DNA from: an uncultured Rhodospirillales bacterium
GTDB taxonomy: Bacteria > Pseudomonadota > Alphaproteobacteria > Azospirillales > Azospirillaceae
Length of the DNA: 50,913 nt
Direction of reading: 5' to 3'
Assembly: GCA_903856295.1 (NCBI GenBank)
Contig: CAIOBP010000172.1
Span: 1 to 50,913, forward strand
Below, in pieces: positions 36,490 to 46,329 of this stretch. Below the pieces are notes generated by a model, which saw only the letters and a list, made by a program, of their open reading frames with translations, did no database searches and was not told the origin of the DNA. Made by a program: the position numbers and the translations under genes. Positions within the stretch are counted from its first letter, which is position 1; each line of letters starts with the position of its first letter.

Positions 36490-36503
36490 TTGATCGGCAT
36501 CAA
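36490..36503. promoter_or_regulatory. FNR box upstream of ubiTUV and bacteriohemerythrin
   Basis: TTGATCGGCATCAA matches the FNR consensus TTGATNNNNATCAA exactly. It lies between divergent ubiT (start 36412) and the hemerythrin gene (start 36610) and could act on either or both. Confidence 0.85.
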
Positions 36504-36609
36504 GGTTCGTGCCAGAGAGTGGATGGCAGAATGGACCCGATGTCAACAGCCGTCTCGCGGACGCCGGCTGCGATTGCGCCGCGCCCGCCACTGAACAGGG
36601 ACACCGGAT

Positions 36610-37014
36610 ATGATCTTGGCTTGGAGCGACGAACTCAAGGTCGGCAACGCGGTGATGGATGCCGACCATGAAGAGCTTTTTCACGTCCTGGCCCGCTTCG
36701 AGGGCGCGGACGGTCCGGCCTGGGTCGCGGCCTTCGAGGGGTTGGCCCAGCATCTCACCGAGCATTTCGAACGCGAAAACGAATTGATGCGCAAGCATGG
36801 CTTCTTCGCGTATCACTGCCATCACGGCGAACATGACAGCGTGCTCGCCGAGGTCGGGGCGATGCTGGCGGCGGCCAAGGCCGGCGACCTCGTTCCGGCT
36901 CGCACCTTCATTGATGACGTGATCGGACCATGGTTCCTCAATCACCGGAACACGATGGACTGGGTGACCGCCCAGTTTCTCAAGAGCGCCGGCGCGAGCG
37001 GCGCCGCCTGCTGA
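36610..37014 (+). CDS. bacteriohemerythrin
   Basis: This 134-residue single-domain hemerythrin binds O2 at a di-iron site. Iron ligands appear in DADHEELFHVL (His20), HLTEHFERENELM (His and Glu), HCHHGEHDSVL and the final FLNHRNTMDW (His and Asp). The N-terminal LAWSDELKVGNAVMDADH is the family signature. It is expected to act in the cytoplasm as an oxygen store, sensor or carrier. It is divergent from ubiTUV across a 197-base gap with an FNR box, and 25 bases before the ELM1-like gene. Confidence 0.92.
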   Translation: MILAWSDELKVGNAVMDADHEELFHVLARFEGADGPAWVAAFEGLAQHLTEHFERENELMRKHGFFAYHCHHGEHDSVLAEVGAMLAAAKAGDLVPARTFIDDVIGPWFLNHRNTMDWVTAQFLKSAGASGAAC

Positions 37015-37039
37015 CCCCGGCGCTTTCGGGGGCGCGGCC

Positions 37040-38008
37040 ATGAGCGCGCCGCTGGTCTGGGTGCTGCCCGACGGCCGTCCCGGCAACGCCAGCCAGTGCC
37101 TGGGCGTCGCCGAGGCGCTTGGCCTGCCTTATCAGGTGAAAAAGCTCGGCTACACCTGGGCCGTCGTGCTTGATAATAGGTTGCGCGGCGCAACACTGAT
37201 CGGGATCGACGCCGCCACCCGCGCCACCCTGACGCCGCCCTGGCCGGATCTGCTGATCACCGCCGGCCGCCGGGCCGCGCCGGTCGCCCGCTACGTCAAA
37301 AAGCAGAGTGGCGGCCGGACCTTTCTGGTGCAACTGATGCACCCGACGCACCATGAGCGCGAGTTCGACCTGATCGCGGTGCCTCACCATGACCGGCGAC
37401 CGCCGGCCGGCAACATCCTCACCATCACCGGCGCGCCCCATCACGTCACCCCGGCCAAGCTGACCGCCGCCGCCGAAACCTGGCGCGAGCGGCTGGCGGG
37501 CATTCCCGGTCCCCGGCTGGCGGTGATGATCGGCGGCGCCTTCGGCCGCAAGCCGCTGCCGGTGGCGCTGGCCCTGGAGATGGTCCGTCAGGTCTCGGCG
37601 ACCGCGAACCGTTTGGGCGGCGGCATCTTCCTGACCACCAGCCGGCGCACTCCCGCCGATGTGGTGGCGGCGCTTCCCAACGCCATCACCTGTCCGGCCT
37701 ATTGCCATTTCTGGACCCCCGAGGCGGAGAACCCGTATTTCGGCTTCCTCGCCCTCAGCGACGCCACGGTGATCACCGGGGATTCGGTCTCGATGCTGTG
37801 CGAGGCCACGGTCACCGAACGGCCGGTCTACATCCTGTCGCCGCCCGGACTGGCCCGGCGCCGCCAAGCCCTGCTGCAGGACCGCCTGATCGAACTCGGC
37901 CACGCCCGGCACTTCGAAACCCTGTCGGAGGGCACGCTCCCCCCCGGCCCCTACCAGCCCCTCAACGCCGCCCACGACATCGCCGCCGCCATCCGCAAGC
38001 GACTGTAA
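37040..38008 (+). CDS. ELM1/DUF1022-family protein
   Basis: This 322-residue protein belongs to the mitochondrial fission ELM1-like family: WVLPDGRPGNASQCLGVAEAL at the start, LLITAGRRAAPVARY, LMHPTHHEREFDLIAVPHHD and VITGDSVSMLCEA. The fold resembles a GT-B glycosyltransferase, and the late GDSVSM-E block looks like a nucleotide-sugar pocket. The bacterial role is unknown. It follows the hemerythrin by 25 bases and is succeeded by a dispersed repeat and convergent rne. Confidence 0.9.
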   Translation: MSAPLVWVLPDGRPGNASQCLGVAEALGLPYQVKKLGYTWAVVLDNRLRGATLIGIDAATRATLTPPWPDLLITAGRRAAPVARYVKKQSGGRTFLVQLMHPTHHEREFDLIAVPHHDRRPPAGNILTITGAPHHVTPAKLTAAAETWRERLAGIPGPRLAVMIGGAFGRKPLPVALALEMVRQVSATANRLGGGIFLTTSRRTPADVVAALPNAITCPAYCHFWTPEAENPYFGFLALSDATVITGDSVSMLCEATVTERPVYILSPPGLARRRQALLQDRLIELGHARHFETLSEGTLPPGPYQPLNAAHDIAAAIRKRL

Positions 38009-38119
38009 CGGGGTCTGGGGCCTAAGGGTTCCAAGGGGCGGCGGCCCCTTGGTCGCCGAAGGCCAGGGGCGCTGCCCCTGGACCCCGCCAAAGACCCGCG
38101 GCCTTTGGAAACCGGGACG
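38009..38119. repeat. dispersed GGGTCCAGGGG-type intergenic repeat, copy B
   Basis: Begins with CGGGGTCTGGGGCC immediately after a stop codon, just as the copy at 9564. It contains CCAGGGGC/GCCCCTGG arms and the end GGCCTTTGGAAACCGGGA. It fills the gap between convergent ELM1-like and rne genes and abuts the rne stop. Confidence 0.88.
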
Positions 38120-41100
38120 TTACTTGCGCCACCAGCCGCGTTTGGGCGGGCCGGCGGGCTCCGAAGGTTCGGTGACGATCACCGCCGGAGCGGGAGGCAG
38201 TGCCTCGGGCCGCTCGGTGGGAGCGACGGCCACGACGTCCTCATCGGCGGCCACGATTTCGGCGACCGGTTCCGGTGCCGGCTCGGGCACGATCTCAACC
38301 GCCGTTTCGGGCGCCACCTCGACCGACAACTCGGCCGGAGCCAGGGCTTCCTCGGTGACGGCGCTCTTGGTCCGGCGCCGGCTCGGGCGCTTGGCCGGAG
38401 CGGCGGCAACCGGTTCAGCGGCCGGCTCGACAGAGTCGGCGGATACGGCCGGCTCGGCGGCGGCGGCGGTCCGGCGGCGGCTCGGACGCTTGCGTGCTCC
38501 CGTCGGGGCCGGGGTCTCCGGCGGCGGCGTTTCGGTCACGGCAAGCGCGGTCGCAAGCACCCCTCTCCCGGTCGCAAGCTCTTCACCTCCGGTCGCAAGC
38601 TCCTCGCCCTCGGTCGACGCGACCACCGCTTCGCCATCGGCGATCGACGGCACGGCCTCGGCCGAAGCAACGGTCTCGGCCGGACGCTCGACATCAAGCA
38701 GCCAGTCGAAATCGACCACCTCGTCAACCGGAGCCGGCGGCACCACGACAACAGGCCCGGCAGCGACGCCCGACGGCATCGGGACGACGTCCCGATCGTC
38801 GCCATCACCGTCGACACCATCCTCAGCATCGCCGTCGAAGTCATCGGACTCCAGATCCTCGGACGCGAACTCCCCGGACGCAAACTCCTCGGACTGGGCG
38901 GCCTCGGAAGTCTGCCCCTCGGCGCCGTTCTGCTCGAAGCGGCCGCGTCCCCGCCGACGGCCGCCGCGCTTGCCGCGCCGCCGCTTGCGGTTTTGTCCAT
39001 CGCCGTTCTCGGCCGCGCCGGGCGCGGACGGAACACCGGACGCAGCCTCATCGACAGCCCCGGTATCACCAGCCTCGTCGCCGTCATCGGACTCGGGAGC
39101 GGACGCTGCCGCCATCGGCGCAGCCGGTCCCGGCACGCCCTCGCCCGGACGCTCGCCACCATGACGGCGCCGGCCACGCCGGCCACGCCGGCCTCCGCGC
39201 CGGTCGCCATCGCCCTCTCCCGCGCGCTCGGGGCTCGCGGCTTCCGCCGGAGCGCCGCGCCGAGGCTCGGCGGCCACGGGGCTTTCCTCTTCGGTATCGT
39301 CGTCGTCGGGATCCACGGCCACGGTCCGGCGCTCGGGCTCGGCCAGGGCGCTGGCGGTGGCAACGGCGGCGGCGGCCTCCTCGCCGGGCAGGCGGGCCTT
39401 GACCCGTTCGATACGCAGATCGGGCACCACCAGGGTCTCGTCGGTCTGGATCAGCACCCGCAGACCGTAGCGCTGTTCGATCAGCCCCAGTTCGGCGCGT
39501 TTGGCGTTGAGGATGTAGAGCGCGATCTTAGCCGGCAGCGCCACCGAAATTTCGCTGGACCGGCGGCGAATCCCCTCCTCCTCGATGGCGCGCAGGGCGT
39601 GCAGCGCCGCCGATTCGGTGGAGCGGATGACCCCGAGACCGGCGCAATGGGGGCACTTTTCGAAATTGGCCTCGAGCAGGCTCGGGCGCAGGCGCTGGCG
39701 CGACAATTCGAGCAGGCCGAAGGGCGAGATGCGGCCGAGCTGAATCCGCGCCCGGTCGTTCTTCATCGCCTCTTTCATGCGACGCTCGACCGAGGCGTTG
39801 TTGCGGTTGTCCTCCATGTCGATGAAATCGATCACGATCAGACCCGCGAGATCACGCAGGCGCAACTGGCGCGCCACCTCGTCGGCGGCTTCGAGATTGG
39901 TCTTGTAGGCGGTTTCCTCGATGTTGCGCTCGCGGGTCGAGCGGCCGGAATTGACGTCGATCGCGACCAGCGCCTCGGTCTGGTTGATCACGATGTAGCC
40001 GCCCGACTTCAGCTGCACCACCGGGCTGTGCATGGCGTCGATCTGGCTTTCCACCTGATAGCGGTAGAACAGCGGGATCGCCTCGTCGCGATAGGGCTGG
40101 ACGCGCTTGGAATGGCTGGGCACCAGCATGCGCATGAAGTCTTTGGCGACGCGGTAGCCGGTCTCGCCCTCGACCAGCACCTCGTCGATGTCATTGGCGT
40201 AGAGATCGCGAATCGAGCGCTTGATCAGGTTGGCTTCTTCGTAGATCAGCTCGGGCGCCGTCGATTGCAGGGTCTGCTCGCGGATGCTATCCCACAGGCG
40301 CAGCAAATATTCGAGGTCGCGCTTGATCTCGGCCTTGGAACGCTCCAGACCCGCCGTGCGCAGAATCACCGCCATGCCCTGGGGAATGTCGAGATCCGAC
40401 AGCATCTCCTTCAGGCGCTTGCGGTCCTGAGGGTTGGTGATCTTGCGGGACACGCCGCCGCCACGCCCGGTGTTGGGCATCAGCACGCAATAACGGCCGG
40501 GCAGCGACAGATAAGTGGTGAGCGCCGCGCCCTTGGTGCCGCGCTCTTCCTTGGTCACCTGCACCAGCAAAATCTGCCGGCGCTTGATCACCTCTTGAAT
40601 CTTGTAGCTGCGCAGTGGCCGGGGCCGGCGGCGCGCCATTTCCTCGTCGTCGGTCTCGTCGCCGCCAACGGTGTCGAGCCGGACCGGTTCGGGCGCCTCG
40701 TGGGACTCGGTTTCGTCGTGGCCCTGATAGCCGTCGTGGGACTCGGACTCCCCGGCCACGCCCTCGGACCCGAAGTCCGGCGCATCGGCGGACTCGTCCC
40801 CGTCGCCCGGTTCGCCGTCATCGGCGGAAGCCGTTTCGTCGGACACCGACTCGACGGGAATCGCCGCCGCCATCACCGTGCCGGACTCGTCCGGGTCCTC
40901 GGAACGATCGGCGGATTGCGCGCCGGAGTCGGGCTCGGACTCCCCACCGTCCCGCTCGGCGACACCGGCGTCACCCTCGGTCTCGGGGCCGTCCTCGCGG
41001 TCATCGCTCTCGTCGCTGGCCTCGTCGGCCTGGAAGGCCGGCTCGCCGGCGTCATGGGACTCGGCGGCGTCGCCATTGCGGCCCGAGTCGGACTCGGCAT

Positions 41101-41485
41101 ACCGCGACGAGCCACCCCGGCCCTGTCCCCGGCCACGATCCCGGTCGCGGCCCCGGCTGCGCGGCGCCTCGTCCTCATCCTCGTCGGCGAGTTCGGCCAG
41201 ACGCCGCTCCTCGGCCAACAGCGCTTCGCGGTCGGCGACCGGAATCCGGTAATAATCGGGATGGATTTCGGAGAAGGCCAAGAAGCCGTGGCGGTTGCCG
41301 CCATACTCGATGAAGGCCGCCTGAAGCGAAGGCTCGACCCGCGTCACCTTGGCGAGGTAGATGTTGCCCTTGAGCTGCTTCCGGCTGGCGATTTCGAAAT
41401 CGAGATCTTCGAGCCTGTTCCCATTAACCACGACGACCCGGGTTTCTTCCGGCTGCGTGGCGTCGACAAGCAGACGCTTGGCCAT
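38120..41485 (-). CDS. rne: ribonuclease E
   Basis: Main endoribonuclease for mRNA decay and rRNA/tRNA processing, core of the degradosome. The 1121-residue protein starts MAKRLLVDATQPEETRV. The S1 RNA-binding domain is interrupted from about residue 100 to 300 by an acidic, Asp/Glu/Ser-rich insert. The DNase I-like catalytic domain follows, with Asp pairs in EALVAIDVNSG and VIDFIDMEDNRNN. CPHC (zinc link) comes next, then a long disordered arm rich in Arg and acidic residues. The S1 insert is typical of alphaproteobacterial RNase E. ATG at 41485 has GGGGA eight bases upstream. Confidence 0.95.
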   Translation of the reverse strand: MAKRLLVDATQPEETRVVVVNGNRLEDLDFEIASRKQLKGNIYLAKVTRVEPSLQAAFIEYGGNRHGFLAFSEIHPDYYRIPVADREALLAEERRLAELADEDEDEAPRSRGRDRDRGRGQGRGGSSRYAESDSGRNGDAAESHDAGEPAFQADEASDESDDREDGPETEGDAGVAERDGGESEPDSGAQSADRSEDPDESGTVMAAAIPVESVSDETASADDGEPGDGDESADAPDFGSEGVAGESESHDGYQGHDETESHEAPEPVRLDTVGGDETDDEEMARRRPRPLRSYKIQEVIKRRQILLVQVTKEERGTKGAALTTYLSLPGRYCVLMPNTGRGGGVSRKITNPQDRKRLKEMLSDLDIPQGMAVILRTAGLERSKAEIKRDLEYLLRLWDSIREQTLQSTAPELIYEEANLIKRSIRDLYANDIDEVLVEGETGYRVAKDFMRMLVPSHSKRVQPYRDEAIPLFYRYQVESQIDAMHSPVVQLKSGGYIVINQTEALVAIDVNSGRSTRERNIEETAYKTNLEAADEVARQLRLRDLAGLIVIDFIDMEDNRNNASVERRMKEAMKNDRARIQLGRISPFGLLELSRQRLRPSLLEANFEKCPHCAGLGVIRSTESAALHALRAIEEEGIRRRSSEISVALPAKIALYILNAKRAELGLIEQRYGLRVLIQTDETLVVPDLRIERVKARLPGEEAAAAVATASALAEPERRTVAVDPDDDDTEEESPVAAEPRRGAPAEAASPERAGEGDGDRRGGRRGRRGRRRHGGERPGEGVPGPAAPMAAASAPESDDGDEAGDTGAVDEAASGVPSAPGAAENGDGQNRKRRRGKRGGRRRGRGRFEQNGAEGQTSEAAQSEEFASGEFASEDLESDDFDGDAEDGVDGDGDDRDVVPMPSGVAAGPVVVVPPAPVDEVVDFDWLLDVERPAETVASAEAVPSIADGEAVVASTEGEELATGGEELATGRGVLATALAVTETPPPETPAPTGARKRPSRRRTAAAAEPAVSADSVEPAAEPVAAAPAKRPSRRRTKSAVTEEALAPAELSVEVAPETAVEIVPEPAPEPVAEIVAADEDVVAVAPTERPEALPPAPAVIVTEPSEPAGPPKRGWWRK

Positions 41486-41917
41486 ATGTATCGTCCCCGG
41501 TAACGCGGCCCGCCCCGTCCGTGCGACAACGGGAGGCTGGCGCGTCAACCTGTTGAGCGAAACGGCGGTGGCCCTGCCGACCATACGTTTAACGGCGCGT
41601 ATCACGCGGCCAGAACGGGTCTCGTGGCCTCCGGACCCTGGCCTTGCGACCGGGGCTATCCGCTTCGAGGTTTCTTCCTGTCAACCGCGGCTCCCCCGGC
41701 GTCACGCCCCGAACTGCGACCGAAGGCAAAACGAGCCAAGCCGCACCTTGTCCGAAGCGCGACGCTGTCCGGTTCCTCGGGAGGGCCGGACGGGTCGCGG
41801 TTTGTCGCAGGGCAGAGGATAGCCCCCGCCGCTCCGCTCTACAATGGGATTATTCGGCGATCGGCGATATTCCGTGAGCATCCGGCGGCCGGAGACGCGC
41901 CCCGGCCGCCGAAGCGC
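41486..41917. other. 432-base gap between cysK and rne
   Basis: No gene is supported. It should hold the rne promoter and leader on the minus strand, since RNase E leaders often mediate autoregulation, but I cannot pick a clear -35/-10 pair. The cysK-side end holds a strong stem: GGCGGCCGG (41884-41892) with CCGGCCGCC (41902-41910), extended by GTGAGC (41874-41879) with GCTCAC (41916-41921) across the cysK stop. It has no T-tract. Confidence 0.5.
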
Positions 41918-42880
<963 letters not shown>

Positions 42881-42928
42881 GATTTCCCTCCATTGAATCG
42901 TACAATTGGCACGATCAGCAAAATAGTT

Positions 42929-42945
42929 GGTATGTAGTTAATACC
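42929..42945. promoter_or_regulatory. candidate Rrf2 operator upstream of cysK
   Basis: GGTAT and ATACC (42929-42933 and 42941-42945) are inverted around seven bases in the AT-rich gap between the Rrf2 gene and cysK. It is a plausible binding site for the adjacent regulator. Position supports it; the protein's consensus is not known to me. Confidence 0.4.
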
Positions 42946-42959
42946 GCATCGCACGAAAA

Positions 42960-43415
42960 TCAAATGCTAAAGTCGATGCGATCCCCGGTTTCGCTGGGCA
43001 CGCCGGCCTTGCGGGCGCGCAGGCACAGATCCTCGATCGAGGTGGTCTCGAGGCGGGCCATGCATTCCTCCTGCATTTCCAGCCACAACGGCCGCACCAC
43101 CTGATGGCCGAGCACCGAGCCGGCCGGCTCTTCCATGATGTCGGTGGTGCTTTCCATGCCCCGCACCACCCGCACGATCTCACCCACGGCAATGCGGCGG
43201 CGCTCGCGATTCAGGCGATACCCGCCCCGCGGCCCGCGCACGCCGGCCAGAATGCCTTCGCGCACCAACTGTTGCAGCACCTGCTCCAGATAGCGCTTGG
43301 GGATGCCCTGGCGGCGGGTGATCTCGCCGCTTTGCACCGGCTCCGAGCCGGCATTATAGGCGATGTCGAGCACCGCCTCGATCGCGAACATCAATTTCTT
43401 GGAAATCCGGAACAT
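42960..43415 (-). CDS. Rrf2-family transcriptional regulator (cysteine-linked)
   Basis: This 151-residue Rrf2 protein has a winged helix at the N-terminus (ISKKLMFAIEAVLDIAY, then GEITRRQGIPKRYLEQVLQQLVREGIL and GVRGPRGGYRL). The C-terminal half has only two cysteines (EECMARL, DLCLRAR) instead of the three-cysteine [2Fe-2S] set of IscR. It is thus closer to CymR-type regulators of cysteine metabolism, consistent with cysK downstream. GGGAG precedes the ATG. It lies between coaBC and cysK on one strand. Confidence 0.88.
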   Translation of the reverse strand: MFRISKKLMFAIEAVLDIAYNAGSEPVQSGEITRRQGIPKRYLEQVLQQLVREGILAGVRGPRGGYRLNRERRRIAVGEIVRVVRGMESTTDIMEEPAGSVLGHQVVRPLWLEMQEECMARLETTSIEDLCLRARKAGVPSETGDRIDFSI

Positions 43416-43462
43416 TCACGCCACTCCCGATTATCCGCAATCACCGGCCATACGACGTCCGC

Positions 43463-44725
43463 TCATGGCCGCGGCCCTGCCGCGGCGAAATGCTCGGCGA
43501 TGGCCACCGCCAGCCGCTCGCCCACCGAAACCTTGCTCAGTTCCGGCCAATCCTCGACGCTCGCCTCACCGCCGGGGGTGGCGCGCAGAATATGCACGGT
43601 GTTGCGATCGCCGCCGAAAGTAGCGGTGCCGGTGCCGACATCGTTGGCCACGATCCAGTCGCAGCCCTTGCGCGCCAGCTTGCTGCTGGCATGTTCGAGA
43701 ATGTGCTGGGTTTCGGCGGCGAAACCGACCACCAGCGCCGGCCGGGTCGACCCCGGGCGGGACAGGGTGGCCAGGATGTCGGGATTTTCCACCAGCTCCA
43801 GCAGCGGCGTGCCATCCTTGTCCTTCTTGAGCTTCTGGCCGGCGACGCCCTTGACCCGCCAGTCGGCGACCGCGGCGGCGCACACCGCGATGTCGGCCGG
43901 CAGCGAGCCCTGGCAGGCCGCGAGCATCTGCATCGCGGTCTCGATGCGAATCATCTGGACGCCGGGCGGATCGGGCTCGGCGGTCGGGCCGGAGACCAGA
44001 ATGGTCTGGGCGCCGAGCCGGGCCAGGGCGCGAGCGATGGCGTGGCCCTGCCGGCCCGAGGAGCGGTTGGTGATGTAGCGCACCGGGTCGATCGGTTCGA
44101 CGGTCGGCCCCGAGGTCACCAGCGCCCGCCGGCCGCTGAGCGGCAACGGCCCGCTGCCCAGGGCCACGTCATCGAAAAATGCGGCGATGGCGGCGAGAAT
44201 CTCCTCGGGTTCGGCCATGCGGCCGGTGCCGGTCTCGCCGCAGGCCAGTTCCCCGGCGTTGGGGCCGATCCGGCGCACGCCCCGGCCGGTGAGAATGCCG
44301 ATGTTGGTCTGGGTCGCCGGATGCTCCCACATCGCGCCGTTCATCGCCGGCGCCACCAGCACCGGCTTGTCGGTGGCCAGCAGGGCGGTGGAGGCGAGAT
44401 CGTCGGCCAGCCCGGCGGCCATCTTGGCCAGCAGGTCGGCAGTGGCCGGCGCCACCACCACCAGATCGGCGGCCCGCGACAGCCGGATATGGCCCATTTC
44501 CGACTCGTCGGTCAGGGAAAACAGCTCCTGGTAGACCTTGTCCTCGGACAGCGCCGCCACCGACAGCGGCGTCACGAAGCGGGCGCCCGCTTCGGTCAGG
44601 ATCACCCGCACCGCCGCGCCCTGTTCGCGCAGCCGGCGAATCAACACCAAACTCTTGTAAGCCGCGATACCCCCGGAGATCACCAGCAGCAGGCGCTTAC
44701 CGTCGAGAATCGGAAAATCGCTCAC
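43463..44725 (-). CDS. coaBC: bifunctional phosphopantothenoylcysteine decarboxylase / phosphopantothenate--cysteine ligase
   Basis: Two steps of coenzyme A synthesis. The CoaC flavoprotein half has LVISGGIAAYKSL, the ASxMxM-like TADLLAKMAAGLADDLAS and the PAMNGAMWEHPATQ substrate clamp. The CoaB half has RALVTSGPTVEPIDPVRYITNRSSGRQGHAIA and ends near ADHFAAAGP-type residues. The GTG at 44725 gives 420 residues; upstream in-frame starts exist but add unlike sequence. It consumes cysteine, which may explain linkage to the Rrf2-cysK pair. Confidence 0.94.
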   Translation of the reverse strand: MSDFPILDGKRLLLVISGGIAAYKSLVLIRRLREQGAAVRVILTEAGARFVTPLSVAALSEDKVYQELFSLTDESEMGHIRLSRAADLVVVAPATADLLAKMAAGLADDLASTALLATDKPVLVAPAMNGAMWEHPATQTNIGILTGRGVRRIGPNAGELACGETGTGRMAEPEEILAAIAAFFDDVALGSGPLPLSGRRALVTSGPTVEPIDPVRYITNRSSGRQGHAIARALARLGAQTILVSGPTAEPDPPGVQMIRIETAMQMLAACQGSLPADIAVCAAAVADWRVKGVAGQKLKKDKDGTPLLELVENPDILATLSRPGSTRPALVVGFAAETQHILEHASSKLARKGCDWIVANDVGTGTATFGGDRNTVHILRATPGGEASVEDWPELSKVSVGERLAVAIAEHFAAAGPRP

Positions 44726-44976
44726 GTCTCCGGCCTTTTCTGCCCTGTCCACACTGTGAAACCAAGGTATTATTCCGCAGCGTTTTACGCAAGCCGCCTC
44801 TGCCGATCCTCCGGAGCAATCAGGTGCAGGGGCTGGACAATGGGGCCGCCCGAAGCGCGGCAAGGCGACACCGTCGCGCGGCTCAGGGGGGGCGAAGCGT
44901 CTGCCAGAGCGAAAGCGCTGGGCACAGGCGGTTTCGACGCCCGGATCTGCCCGGAGCGCGGAAGATGTTTCTGATC

Positions 44977-44990
44977 CTGACCGATATCAA
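44977..44990. promoter_or_regulatory. FNR-like site upstream of moeA
   Basis: CTGACCGATATCAA has one good half-site (ATCAA) and one with a mismatch at the first base (CTGAC for TTGAC), spaced as in FNR boxes. It lies about 90 bases before moeA. Weak on its own. Confidence 0.35.
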
Positions 44991-45078
44991 GGTTTTCATT
45001 TGAAGAATGGCTTAGGCTTCCAGGGCCTTTTGAGTCATCGGCCATACTTGATTTGGCTGATCAAACGGGAAAAACGTC

Positions 45079-46329
45079 ATGAATATGATTGCTTGTTCCT
45101 GCCCCCCAGACGTCAAGCCTGCCCGTCTCAGCCGGATCCTTCCGCAACTTCTGGCCACGGTCACTCCGGTCACGGGCACCGAGACCGTGCCTCTGGCCAC
45201 CGCTCTCGGCAGGGTTCTCGCCGAACCGGTGACCGCGGCCACCGCCATCCCGCCCTGGGACAATGCGGCGATGGATGGCTATGCCGTGGCGGCGGCCGAT
45301 CTTCAGCCCGCGTGCGAAACCACGCTGCCGGTGTCCGCGCGGATTGCCGCCGGCCACCCGGCGCAAGCCGAACTGCCATCCGGCCAGGCCGCCCGCATTT
45401 TCACCGGCGCCCCGATCCCGGCGAGGGCGGACGCCGTGGTGATGCAGGAGCACTGCCGGGCCGGCGAGGGGGTGGTGACACTGCCGGCGGGTGTCGTCGC
45501 GGGTACCAATATTCGCCGGGCGGGCGATGATCTGGCCCGTGGAGCGGTGGCGCTCCAGGCCAGACGCCGGCTTGGGCCGGTGGACCTCGGGCTGGCGGCG
45601 GCGGCCGGCGTGTCCCGGCTCACCGTCCGGCGCCGGCTCCGCGTCGCCCTGGTCTCGACCGGCGACGAACTGCGCGAACCGGGACACGGGAGCACTCCCG
45701 GAACCCTGCATGACAGCAACCGCTACACCCTGCTCGGCCTGCTTCAGCAATTGGGATGCGAGACGACGGACCTGGGCATTCTGCCCGACCAACCCGCGAT
45801 CATCGCCGAAGCGCTGGCGCGCGCGGCGCAGAGCCACGACGCCTTGATCACCTCGGGCGGCATGTCGGTTGGCGAGGAGGACCACCTCAAGGCGGCTCTG
45901 GTCGCTGCCGGCGGCCAGATCGACCAGTGGCGGCTGGCCATCAAGCCGGGCAAACCGGTTGGCGTCGGCACTCTCGGGCCAGCCCTGTTCCTCGGCTTGC
46001 CCGGCAATCCGGCGGCAGTGGCGGTGACGTTTCTGCTGGTGGCGCGGCCGCTGCTGCTCCGGCTGAATGGCGCCGACGACCAGCCCTGGCCACGACTGCG
46101 GGCGACCGCGAGCTTTCACTATGCGCGCGCGCCCGGCCGGCGCGAGTATCTGGCCGCAATCCTGGACGGCGATTCCGGGAGCGAGGCCCGGGTGTCTCTG
46201 TCGGGCCGGCAAGGCTCCCACATCCTGAGCACCCTTGCCGCCGCCGACGTCCTGGTCGAATTGCCCGAGGATTGCGTGGCGGTACGGCCGGGCGATTCCG
46301 TGACCGTGCTGCCATTATTGTCTGCATGA
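45079..46329 (+). CDS. moeA: molybdopterin molybdenumtransferase
   Basis: Inserts molybdate into adenylated molybdopterin, the last common step of Moco synthesis. The 416-residue protein shows PPWDNAAMDGYAV, RIFTGAPIPARADAVVMQE, VALVSTGDELREPG, ALITSGGMSVGEEDHLK and GLPGNPAAVAVTF, all MoeA signatures. It stands without other moa/mob genes. Its stop overlaps the start of a histidine kinase gene (ATGA), an unusual partner. A weak FNR-like site lies upstream. Confidence 0.95.
   Translation: MNMIACSCPPDVKPARLSRILPQLLATVTPVTGTETVPLATALGRVLAEPVTAATAIPPWDNAAMDGYAVAAADLQPACETTLPVSARIAAGHPAQAELPSGQAARIFTGAPIPARADAVVMQEHCRAGEGVVTLPAGVVAGTNIRRAGDDLARGAVALQARRRLGPVDLGLAAAAGVSRLTVRRRLRVALVSTGDELREPGHGSTPGTLHDSNRYTLLGLLQQLGCETTDLGILPDQPAIIAEALARAAQSHDALITSGGMSVGEEDHLKAALVAAGGQIDQWRLAIKPGKPVGVGTLGPALFLGLPGNPAAVAVTFLLVARPLLLRLNGADDQPWPRLRATASFHYARAPGRREYLAAILDGDSGSEARVSLSGRQGSHILSTLAAADVLVELPEDCVAVRPGDSVTVLPLLSA

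Noticed and set aside
38105-41503. A 1132-codon open frame on the + strand covering the whole rne gene
   Set aside because: It is antisense to a well-supported RNase E. Its length follows from high GC and the Asp/Glu/Ala-rich coding of rne, and it has no recognisable domains.
45056-45072. TTGAT-N7-ATCAA before moeA as an FNR box
   Set aside because: The spacing between half-sites is seven bases instead of four, so it does not fit an FNR site.
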